Shown here: in pieces, positions 1 to 6,586 of the stretch
Position numbering within the stretch: the stretch's first letter is position 1
How the letters are laid out: every line of letters starts with the position of its first letter
NCBI GenBank assembly: GCA_022709365.1
Contig: JAKLIY010000020.1
Span: 1 to 64,000 of the forward strand
From: Pseudomonadota bacterium
GTDB lineage: Bacteria > Pseudomonadota > Gammaproteobacteria > Competibacterales > Competibacteraceae
Length of the DNA stretch: 64,000 nucleotides
Reading direction: 5' to 3'
Notes under the pieces: generated by a model
What the model was told of the DNA's origin: nothing
The model's database searches: none
What the model saw: the letters and a program-made list of their open reading frames with translations, nothing else
Program-made: the position numbers and the translations under genes

Positions 1-67
1 GCAAGATTCGTGCACGTATAATTGACTGGCGTGCTAATCAAATATTGAACGTATTGCTGTTTGGTTA

Positions 68-3000
68 TCATGTCGAGATTATACCAAAACAATCAACAAC
101 CTGGAACTCCAAGCGAAAGTCCTGTAAAAGAGTCAATACCATTACTGCAACATAATCCTCTGTTTCTTCTGGAAATTCATTTGCTAATGCTAAAATTGCA
201 TGGACAGCTGCTTCAACTCCATCACTAATTTGGTAAGCGTAGTTATCTGCAAAAAGATTAGATATTGTTGCAAGAACTATTTCTTTGCAAAATATTTTAT
301 CTTCTTTTGATAGTTTTTCTTTATATTCAAGTAATAATTTAGAACACGAAAACGCAGGTATAGAATAATCAAACATGACTGTTCCGTTTCGTCCTGATTT
401 CAGTTCTTCAACAAGTTGTTTTGTTTCTGATAAAGCTAAAAGTGGATTGTTATCATATTCCTCTTGTTTTGCGGTTTTGGTTTGATTTCTCGCACCAATC
501 AAAAAATCAGCCCATATTCTTAGTGAAGAATATTTGAAAAAGTCTTGATATTTATTTAATGCTTCTTCGCTTTCCTTTTTAAGTTCGTCAGAAAGTTCTT
601 TAGGCGTAAATTCTATTTGTAAATGGTTGTCGTCATACTGTGATACTTTTGGTATTAAATTACATCTATCCATTCTTGCCAACAATATACCAAACGATAT
701 ACTTGTTGAAGCATTTGATTTATGTTGGTCAATAATATCGTATAATTTTCCGATGAATTCAGTATTTTGTTCTTCGGTAAATCCTTTGACACCCAAAAGC
801 TGATAATTCAAAAACAATGATTCCAAACTTGAGTTTCTATGTTTATCCTCGCAAGTTTTCAATCTTTCATCTGTATATAAAATGTCTCTTATTTTATCCA
901 TTCCATATCCTATTGAATACAGCGATTTCGCTTGAAATTCATTTGCGCACCTAAAAGTGTCAAATTGAAACAATTCTATTGTTTTGAATAAAATCAAAGC
1001 AACATCATAGAATTTATTAGGATTTGCAAGCACAACGCTACAAACAATAGAAGTAAGAGAGGCAGATTTTGATTGAATAAGAATTCTTTGAAGTATGTCC
1101 AGAATTATTTCTGATTTTAAGATTTGAGAGAATTCTAAAAGAGTTTTTTCTAACGCCATGTGCATCGACTGTAATATGCTGGGAACAACAGGACTTCCGT
1201 TGCCGCGATACATACTCCAAATAGCACCACTCAAATACTGCGTTACTACCAATTTGTTTATGTGTAATGTGATTTTTTTAACGTCTTGTTGTCCATAGTC
1301 AGATTTACTATAAAATTCAACAGCCCTATTTATAAACATAATTATAAATTCAAGTGTTTCGTAAAAGGCTATTTGTAATAACCATTTTATTGGTGTTTGA
1401 TTGGCACTTGAAGGGAAATAATCAAATTTATGTTCTTCAGACAAGCCATAACGACTTTCCATTGAATCTCTTTCATATCCAAATCCAAATTTGTCGTGTT
1501 TTTGGGGCTGTTTTTGCCAAAACAAGTCACATAATTGAATAACAGATGACGGAAGTGTCTTAATTAATTCAATTGCTATGTATGGTTTTTCTAAGATTTT
1601 AGAGCAAAGTCCTTCGTATGGGTCTCTGTGGTCAGTCCATTTATTAGAAACAACTTTATCAAATATTTCTTTTAGTTCTGACTGCAGTTCATTGGCTGTA
1701 TTGAAAACCACTTTCAAAATATTTTCTTCTGCAACATCATGCATATAGATGTTTTGGTCGGTTTCGGTTTTTTTTATTACGCTTAATGTTAACAATCCTG
1801 CGTATCTTGTTGTTAGTCCCTTTTTATTGAATTCGCACCAATTAGTTAAAACAGGTAAAATAAGTTTCACATTGCCATCAAAAAAGTCAGCTTTATGTTT
1901 ATAAATAAGGGCAATGACTTCTTCCCAACCTTTGCCTTTAGGTTTTATAATTTCAATATCTTGAATTGCCGAAATATCAGTGCAGGCAATTCTTAATAGA
2001 AATAAAACTCGTTTTAGTATTTTAAAATCATTTGCAATGATTTCTTTCTCAAAGAACATAAAGAAACTTTCTGAATAATCTGAAAGTAAAACGGAAACTA
2101 AAATTTCATCTTTCCAAAATTGAGAGACATCAGTACTTGTAAAAGCACTTTGAATAAAAGTTTCTATTTCTTTACTGTTCTCAGATAAATGATCAGATAA
2201 CCACAACCTAAATGCTCTGCGAATGGGTAATGAATTACCTAAGTCGTCAAAAAAATCTTTTGTGGTTGATGTGTTTGAAAAACTTCGGGAAACGATTTTA
2301 TCCAACGTCCATTCTTCATAGATGTCGTGAGTAATAAAATATCCGCTATGAGTCTCATCGTAGCCAAGTATTTCGTCTTGCTTTAATTGAAACAATGCGG
2401 ATTGTGGCAAATCGTCTGAAATGATATAAAATAGTCCGGTGTCGCACCTTTTTTTAGCAATACTGATAATGCACTTCTCTCGTTCAAGATGCAAATTGTC
2501 CATTTGAACAGTATTATTTTGTATTCGCTTTTTCCAAAGCAAGTCAATAAATCCTTTATAGTTTCCTTTTTTGTCAATGTTAGAATATTGGCGAACATAT
2601 TCTCGTAGATAAAACAAATTTCTAAGTCGCTCTATGAATTTTTGATTGTCGGGAAGTGAGAATTTGAATTTGTCTGCTATTGACTTTAATTCGTCGATAC
2701 CAATCAGAGAAACATCATTCACGTCGAATGGTAACTGATAATTCTCTTTTATATGAAAAGTTAAATCATTAAGATAAGCGTAACGTGTTGTAAAGATGAT
2801 ATTCCAAGCATTCTCTTTTAACTTTTGTATTAATGTCGTAAGAATATCGTTGTTAGAAATCTCTGCAAGTTTTTCTGCGGAATCAATTGCAAATATTTTA
2901 AGAGGTTCGTCCTTGTAGGCATTGAGAAACTGTGCAAATGTAAATTCGTGGTCTAGATGGAATATGTTGTTAATGTGGTTTACATTAAGTTCATTTGCTT

Positions 3001-3718
3001 TAAAAACACAAATTGGTGTTTTCTTAAAATAGGAGTTATAAAATTCCTTAAAAATTGCGGTTTTACCGCAACCGCCTTCGCCTGAAATAATTATGTTTTT
3101 TTTCTTTTGAGAAGCATTTGCTATTGATTCAACAACAGAACTTCGGTCAATTTTAATTTGTTTTTCTCCGAATGATATTTCTGTTTGAATTGCTTGTAGA
3201 ATATTTTCGTTATGTTTAGAAATTTCATCAAGTAAATCTCCTTCGTTCGGGTCAAGGTTGAAAAATATATCATTGATGTATTTGTTGTCAGGCAAAGACA
3301 ATTGTAATTCAAAATAACTTGGAACTCGCCATTTAATATTTACGCCTTCTGCCTTAGCGGTTTTCTCAATGTCTAATTGATATTGAGGTTTCTTTTTACG
3401 TTTGGTGGTGCTTTCGGAAAGTTCTTGGTTGGTGTAGAGAAATATTTCATCTAATTGTTTGTTTTTTGATTTAGCTTTTTTGATTGAATCAATAATGTCA
3501 TCTTTATTGTTTGCGATTGAGTTTGTGTAGAATTTTGATTGAAAACCGAAATATTTCCCATCTTTTTCAATTGGCTCTGTCTCAATACCTGTTTGATTTT
3601 TGTAGCGAAATAGTCCAACACGATTGTTGAACTCTGCACAAAACAGCAAATAAGACATTTGTTCAAATGCCCAAGTCTCTCGATTATCGTATTTTATACC
3701 AAATATTTTCCAATTCAT
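68..3718 (-). CDS. Large STAND-type P-loop NTPase with nuclease-like N-terminus (Avs-like, predicted antiphage)
   Basis: The protein is 1216 aa when started at ATG 3718, which has an AGGAGG Shine-Dalgarno (complement of 3727-3732) directly upstream. The open frame extends 77 codons further, but only through repeat DNA. Residues about 15-70 carry an FE-x-M start followed by a GFQSK (Q60-x-K62) element with acidic residues before it, like the QxK form of Mrr/PD-(D/E)xK nucleases. A Walker A motif (GEGGCGKT) lies near residue 210, followed by a Walker-B-like stretch (KIFAIDSAEKL) and a sensor-like IIFTTR. The remaining ~700 residues look helical without a repeat I can name. This order (nuclease, STAND ATPase, long sensor) matches Avs-family antiphage proteins, in which the C-terminus recognises a phage protein and the NTPase activates the effector. 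The gene is very AT-rich compared with the GC-rich chromosome, indicating transfer. Function is inferred from architecture only. Confidence 0.7.
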   Translation of the reverse strand: MNWKIFGIKYDNRETWAFEQMSYLLFCAEFNNRVGLFRYKNQTGIETEPIEKDGKYFGFQSKFYTNSIANNKDDIIDSIKKAKSKNKQLDEIFLYTNQELSESTTKRKKKPQYQLDIEKTAKAEGVNIKWRVPSYFELQLSLPDNKYINDIFFNLDPNEGDLLDEISKHNENILQAIQTEISFGEKQIKIDRSSVVESIANASQKKKNIIISGEGGCGKTAIFKEFYNSYFKKTPICVFKANELNVNHINNIFHLDHEFTFAQFLNAYKDEPLKIFAIDSAEKLAEISNNDILTTLIQKLKENAWNIIFTTRYAYLNDLTFHIKENYQLPFDVNDVSLIGIDELKSIADKFKFSLPDNQKFIERLRNLFYLREYVRQYSNIDKKGNYKGFIDLLWKKRIQNNTVQMDNLHLEREKCIISIAKKRCDTGLFYIISDDLPQSALFQLKQDEILGYDETHSGYFITHDIYEEWTLDKIVSRSFSNTSTTKDFFDDLGNSLPIRRAFRLWLSDHLSENSKEIETFIQSAFTSTDVSQFWKDEILVSVLLSDYSESFFMFFEKEIIANDFKILKRVLFLLRIACTDISAIQDIEIIKPKGKGWEEVIALIYKHKADFFDGNVKLILPVLTNWCEFNKKGLTTRYAGLLTLSVIKKTETDQNIYMHDVAEENILKVVFNTANELQSELKEIFDKVVSNKWTDHRDPYEGLCSKILEKPYIAIELIKTLPSSVIQLCDLFWQKQPQKHDKFGFGYERDSMESRYGLSEEHKFDYFPSSANQTPIKWLLQIAFYETLEFIIMFINRAVEFYSKSDYGQQDVKKITLHINKLVVTQYLSGAIWSMYRGNGSPVVPSILQSMHMALEKTLLEFSQILKSEIILDILQRILIQSKSASLTSIVCSVVLANPNKFYDVALILFKTIELFQFDTFRCANEFQAKSLYSIGYGMDKIRDILYTDERLKTCEDKHRNSSLESLFLNYQLLGVKGFTEEQNTEFIGKLYDIIDQHKSNASTSISFGILLARMDRCNLIPKVSQYDDNHLQIEFTPKELSDELKKESEEALNKYQDFFKYSSLRIWADFLIGARNQTKTAKQEEYDNNPLLALSETKQLVEELKSGRNGTVMFDYSIPAFSCSKLLLEYKEKLSKEDKIFCKEIVLATISNLFADNYAYQISDGVEAAVHAILALANEFPEETEDYVAVMVLTLLQDFRLEFQVVDCFGIIST

Positions 3719-3730
3719 TTCTACAGCCTC

Positions 3731-3761
3731 CTTGTCATATATAGTGAATATTGTTGACAAG
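3731..3761 (-). promoter_or_regulatory. 7-bp dyad in the AT-rich leader of the STAND gene
   Basis: CTTGTCA (3731-3737) and TGACAAG (3755-3761) form a perfect dyad around a TATATA-containing stretch. The proximal arm touches the AGGAGG ribosome-binding site of the STAND gene. It could be an operator or an mRNA hairpin limiting translation. No clear -35/-10 pair with normal spacing was found. Confidence 0.3.
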
Positions 3762-3789
3762 TCTTTATTAGCGCCGAAGGCGTCCGCCC

Positions 3790-4014
3790 AACGGGGCGCG
3801 AGTTGAGCGTCGTCCCGCACGGAGCGGACCTGCCGCCCGACCGAGGAACTGTCAAGTTCCACGAGTCGTGGTGGGCGGCTGGGATGCGAGTACGGGACGA
3901 CGAAGTCGCCCCGAAGGGGTGACGTTCCAACGAGGGTTCGACGGCGCAAAGCGCCGAGAACCCGACGTTGGACTCAACTCGCGCCCCGTTCGTCGGCGCA
4001 AAGCGCCGACGAAC
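3790..4014. repeat. 225-bp multi-branched foldable repeat, copy 1
   Basis: Copy 1 differs from the copy at 5298-5522 by one base (G at 3812, A at 5320). It is built of nested inverted repeats. An 18-bp outer stem pairs 3790-3807 with 3973-3990. Further stems are 3808-3817/3893-3902, 3832-3838/3873-3879, 3845-3850/3855-3860, 3909-3912/3916-3919 and a long arm 3926-3947/3951-3972. A separate 12-bp hairpin with an AAA loop follows (3988-3999/4003-4014). On the minus strand the unit begins and ends with GTT, and the end reads GTTGGGC, the GTTRRRY form of an attC R' box. It may be a gene-less cassette, an oversized attC or a structured RNA. No credible ORF lies in it. Confidence 0.8.
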
Positions 4015-4067
4015 GACTCGCTTCACCTGCCCGCCGTAGGCGGGTCAGGTGCAAGCCCCAGTTAGGC
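4008..4067 (-). other. attC-like integron recombination site (degenerate R' box)
   Basis: Read on the minus strand this starts with GCCTAAC (R'', complement of 4061-4067). It continues with L'' GCTTGCACCTG, a CCCGCC-TAC-GGCGGG hairpin and L' CAGGTGAAGC, and reaches GTT at 4012-4014. L'' carries one extra G relative to L', the extrahelical base that sets attC orientation. The expected GTTRRRY end is GTTCGTC, because the next unit starts directly with the 225-bp repeat. It is nearly the same as the intact site at 4581-4640 and follows the toxin gene, as expected for a cassette. Confidence 0.75.
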
Positions 4068-4072
4068 TGATT

Positions 4073-4339
4073 TTACGGAAAAAACCTATAAATATCTTTT
4101 CGATCCATGACGATTTGTAAAATCAAGGTGTCATCTTCGACTTTCATGCCTACGCGATATGAACCAAAGCGGCTCTTATAATATCCTCGGTGTCCTTGCA
4201 TTTTCTCGACAACCCCTAACTCAGCGATAGATTCTGCATTCGGTAGCTGTTCAAAGGCGAAGATTTCTACTTGAGTTCGAGTAGTCGAAGGTAGGCTTGC
4301 AAGCTGTTTAAGAAACTTCTTGCGATAGCTGACTTTCAC
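4073..4339 (-). CDS. RelE/ParE-superfamily toxin
   Basis: This 88-aa protein has the compact RelE/ParE layout: basic N-terminal helices (SYRKKFLKQLASLP), then GHRGYYKSRFGSYRVGMKV, a hydrophobic strand (LILQIVMDRKDIYRFFP) and the typical short end. RelE-type toxins cleave ribosome-bound mRNA and ParE-type toxins poison gyrase; the sequence does not decide which. Its ATG overlaps the antitoxin stop by 4 bp (ATGA), so the two are translationally coupled. It is directly followed by an attC-like site, a common arrangement in chromosomal integron cassettes, where such pairs stabilise the array. Confidence 0.85.
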   Translation of the reverse strand: MKVSYRKKFLKQLASLPSTTRTQVEIFAFEQLPNAESIAELGVVEKMQGHRGYYKSRFGSYRVGMKVEDDTLILQIVMDRKDIYRFFP

Positions 4340-4539
4340 CGCGTCGTTTCCAGGGTTCGGTAATATAATTGAGCTTGTTCGAGGTTAAATACCTCATTAT
4401 CGGGTTCTTCTGCCTCCATGAGTCGGATAAGACCATAGTTTTCTAAAGTCTCTTCTATTTTTGTGAAAGTCTCTATGTCAAGTTGAACAGCAACCTTACG
4501 GTTTAATTCATCGACGATATACTGACGCTTAATCTGCAT
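4336..4539 (-). CDS. Antitoxin partner of the RelE/ParE toxin
   Basis: This 67-aa acidic protein (MQIKRQYIVDELNRKVAVQL...) lies directly upstream of the toxin and overlaps it by 4 bp. The N-terminus resembles the short DNA-binding/dimerisation part of small antitoxins that follow the pattern 'DE-x-N-R-K-VAVQLD'. The acidic C-terminus (MEAEEPDNEVFNLEQAQLYYRTLE) would wrap the toxin. An AAGGTG ribosome-binding site stands just before the ATG. The leader from the attC boundary is only about 40 bp. The antitoxin role is inferred from position, size and the partner. Confidence 0.75.
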   Translation of the reverse strand: MQIKRQYIVDELNRKVAVQLDIETFTKIEETLENYGLIRLMEAEEPDNEVFNLEQAQLYYRTLETTR

Positions 4540-4580
4540 GTTTCACCTTAATGTGTATAGCTGATAGCTAGGGGATTGAA

Positions 4581-4640
4581 GCCTAACGACTCGCTTCACC
4601 TGCCCCGCGTCGCGGGGTCAGGTGCAAGCTACAGTTAGGC
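4581..4640 (-). other. attC integron recombination site (canonical, 60 bp)
   Basis: On the minus strand R'' is GCCTAAC (4634-4640) and R' is GTTAGGC (4581-4587), which fit RYYYAAC and GTTRRRY exactly and are complementary. Between them lie L'' GCTTGCACCTG, a CCCCGC-GAC-GCGGGG hairpin and L' CAGGTGAAGC. The extra G in L'' is the extrahelical base of attC sites. The site lies between the zinc-finger gene and the antitoxin gene, both read in the R''-to-R' direction, as cassette structure requires. Confidence 0.88.
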
Positions 4641-4693
4641 AGTTAGCTGAATTTTAGTGGCTAAAAAGGCGCAGTTAGAGTTCACTTTCAAAA

Positions 4694-5269
4694 TTATCGA
4701 CGCTTTCCAAGGCTAGGTAAACCACCAGAAACTATGGTTACCCTAATTGATTTGTGTTTACTTGAGTTATGGTCATGCCGAGCTTCAATTGTCGAAAATT
4801 TTCTTTTGCAAATTCTACATTGATATTTTTTATTACTAATTTTTTTGTTTATTTTATTAGTGCTAGGCTCTGCTGGAGATAAAGATTGAGTATCTAGTAA
4901 CTGTACATCTTTTAGTGAGCTGTCCAACAAAAAATTTTCTGATATGTGCCATTTTGCTATTTCGTAACGATGAATTGTAGAAAAAGTTTCAATTTCTTTA
5001 TTATTATAAAGATTATCTATAATAATTCTTATCTTATGTATGTATAATTCTTCCTCTTGTGAAATTCTTCTCGTTTTTTCTTTAAATTTAATGAGTAGTA
5101 CTCTTAATTTGAAAGAATACCAATCATAAGGAAATTGATAATTATTTCTATTCCTGAAAAAATTAAAAATTTCATTTGTTTCAGCACCATTAGGCTTACT
5201 TAATAAATAATTTAACACTTCATCTTTTAGTGAAGCTTCATCATCAAGATATTTTGAAACTGGTTCCAT
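4694..5269 (-). CDS. Cassette-borne protein with C-terminal C2H2 zinc finger
   Basis: This 191-aa protein is not a family I recognise. Its C-terminus (about residues 149-172) contains C-x2-C-x12-H-x4-H (YQCRICKRKFSTIEARHDH then SSKH), a textbook C2H2 zinc finger, which is uncommon in bacteria. The preceding 110 residues look helical and charged and may form a winged-helix-like fold (LKDEVLNYLLSKPNGAETNEIFNFF). A low-complexity S/N/K linker joins the parts. The gene is strongly AT-rich and starts about 25 bp after the GTTAGGC end of the upstream repeat, so it probably relies on outside transcription. A DNA- or RNA-binding role is plausible but unproven. Confidence 0.65.
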   Translation of the reverse strand: MEPVSKYLDDEASLKDEVLNYLLSKPNGAETNEIFNFFRNRNNYQFPYDWYSFKLRVLLIKFKEKTRRISQEEELYIHKIRIIIDNLYNNKEIETFSTIHRYEIAKWHISENFLLDSSLKDVQLLDTQSLSPAEPSTNKINKKISNKKYQCRICKRKFSTIEARHDHNSSKHKSIRVTIVSGGLPSLGKRR

Positions 5270-5297
5270 AGTCTTGCATTTAGCCTTAGTAGAGCCT

Positions 5298-5522
5298 AAC
5301 GGGGCGCGAGTTGAGCGTCATCCCGCACGGAGCGGACCTGCCGCCCGACCGAGGAACTGTCAAGTTCCACGAGTCGTGGTGGGCGGCTGGGATGCGAGTA
5401 CGGGACGACGAAGTCGCCCCGAAGGGGTGACGTTCCAACGAGGGTTCGACGGCGCAAAGCGCCGAGAACCCGACGTTGGACTCAACTCGCGCCCCGTTCG
5501 TCGGCGCAAAGCGCCGACGAAC
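5298..5522. repeat. 225-bp multi-branched foldable repeat, copy 2
   Basis: This unit is the same as 3790-4014 shifted by 1508 bp, with the single change G to A at 5320. The change lies in the stem formed with 5401-5410. On the minus strand it turns a C-G pair into a U-G wobble, so RNA pairing would survive. The minus-strand end reads GTTAGGC (5294-5300), a perfect GTTRRRY. Its other end borders unrelated DNA (5523 onward) rather than an attC site. Confidence 0.8.
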
Positions 5523-5663
5523 ATGAAGTAGGCCTCATAAATGACGCCTTATCTTACGTCGAATTTGACACCTAATCCAGCGAGCTTCAATCAACCTATT
5601 GATTAATTTAAGCCGTTGTGCGATAGCAACAGCACTAACATGCTGAGCATTAGCGTCAACATC
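5523..5663. other. Junction between cassette cluster and cob region, no gene seen
   Basis: These 141 bp contain no convincing ORF. They join the second 225-bp repeat to the broken cobS copy. No intI gene and no clear attI site could be recognised, so the cassette cluster has no visible integrase here. Confidence 0.5.
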
Positions 5664-5981
5664 TTAATGATCCTTCGATCCGTGCTGCTTCCAAGAAGCA
5701 GCACGTTTTCTGAAGAACCCATAAGCAAAATCGGCTAAACCATCCAAATGCAGACCGCCCGTTAGTAGCACCCAGACCATCAGCACCAGCGCTGCCAATA
5801 CCCCGGGATCGACCAGCCACAAAGCGGTGTGCATCCCCGTTAACAGCGCGCCGATCAGCAGTCCCACCCCGGGAAAGAACAGCACCGACAACCCCAGTTC
5901 CCGAGGTTGCGGCGGCGTGGTCAGAGACGGGACCGGCAACCAGGTCAGCAATTGCAGAGCCAGGGCAAGAGCGCGAATCAT
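5664..5981 (-). pseudogene. Truncated duplicate of cobS (N-terminal part only)
   Basis: The 105-aa frame matches the first ~85 residues of the intact cobS at 8219-8977 closely (MIRAxxLALQLLT through GGLHLDGLAD). It then leaves homology and ends in an unrelated tail (FAYGFFRKRAAS...) encoded by the hairpin at 5681-5705. It lacks the short LLAGA tandem duplication of the intact copy. Without the rest of the membrane domain it cannot be a working adenosylcobinamide-GDP ribazoletransferase. It is one half of a duplicated cobC/cobS junction. Confidence 0.85.
5681..5705 (+). terminator. Hairpin with T-run, terminator-like
   Basis: CGTGCTGCTTC (5681-5691) and GAAGCAGCACG (5695-5705) form an 11-bp perfect stem with a CAA loop, followed by TTTTC on the plus strand. 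It sits exactly where the broken cobS copy loses homology, so it may instead be a scar of the rearrangement. Confidence 0.45.
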
Positions 5982-6111
5982 GCCAGGCGGCCGTTATGAA
6001 ACACTAGATGGGGTTCGGATTCCGGATGGCGATGCACCCGCATCCGACTGAGCGACGCAAAGGGGGCTTCCATCCGCCAAATGCGCCGCACAGGCATCTC
6101 CAGCAAGCCGC
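5978..6111 (-). pseudogene. 3' fragment of a duplicated cobC (histidine phosphatase)
   Basis: About 40 in-frame codons ([20 protein letters not shown] ... HNGRLA stop) match the C-terminus of the intact phosphatase at 8974-9579. It keeps the same 4-bp ATGA overlap with the following cobS copy. Homology stops right at the end of the DUF779 gene (stop at 6113-6115), and the frame is closed by a stop upstream, so only the tail survives. It was not maintained as a gene. Confidence 0.8.
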
Positions 6112-6112
6112 A

Positions 6113-6481
6113 TTAGATAATCCCAATAATCGCCCATTCCTCATCGCTGTACAATCGGGAACGGGTTAAAAAGCGCTTACCTTCTGGCCCTTCTAAAGAA
6201 AACATCCCACCACGCCCCGGCACCACATCGATGATCAATTGTGTGTGTTGCCAATATTCAAACTGCGCCGCGCCCATGTAGAACGGACAACTACCTATTT
6301 CGCCCAGCAGCACATCCTGACCGCCAACACGAAATTCACCTAGCTGATAACACATCGGGGAACTGCCATCACAACAGCCGCCGGATTGATGAAACATCAG
6401 GTCGCCATGCTGCGCTTTGAGCGATTCAATAAGTTCCAGCGCCGCTGGAGTTGCTACAACCCGTGCTACTTTTGCTGTCAT
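6113..6481 (-). CDS. DUF779 family protein
   Basis: This 122-aa protein has the family's cysteine-rich patch (HQSGGCCDGSSPMCY near residues 32-46) and GEIGSCPFYMG, followed by a strand-rich C-terminus ending in a conserved acidic/aromatic tail (SDEEWAIIGII). DUF779 proteins are found almost always beside acetaldehyde-type aldehyde dehydrogenases, as here (dehydrogenase upstream on the same strand, 105 bp gap). Their role is not established; a metal- or redox-linked helper function is a guess from the cysteines. The stop codon abuts the cobC fragment, marking a rearrangement boundary. Confidence 0.85.
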   Translation of the reverse strand: MTAKVARVVATPAALELIESLKAQHGDLMFHQSGGCCDGSSPMCYQLGEFRVGGQDVLLGEIGSCPFYMGAAQFEYWQHTQLIIDVVPGRGGMFSLEGPEGKRFLTRSRLYSDEEWAIIGII

Positions 6482-6586
6482 GAGATGATCACTGTGGAAG
6501 AGGGCGATGAGTGAAGTAGCCAGAGAGCGAGCAGGGACCCGCTGCGCTATCCGGCTACCTCCGGATTTCCTTATCTCACCGGGTGT

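Noticed and set aside
3719-3949. 77-codon N-terminal extension of the STAND protein
   Set aside because: It is encoded by the foldable repeat and leader, lacks protein-like character, and a perfect AGGAGG site stands before the internal ATG at 3718.
3790-5522. CRISPR array
   Set aside because: Only two long copies exist, 1.5 kb apart with genes between; there are no short regular spacers and no cas genes.
5681-5705. attC or attI site at the right end of the cassette cluster
   Set aside because: The hairpin lacks RYYYAAC/GTTRRRY ends and fits a terminator better.
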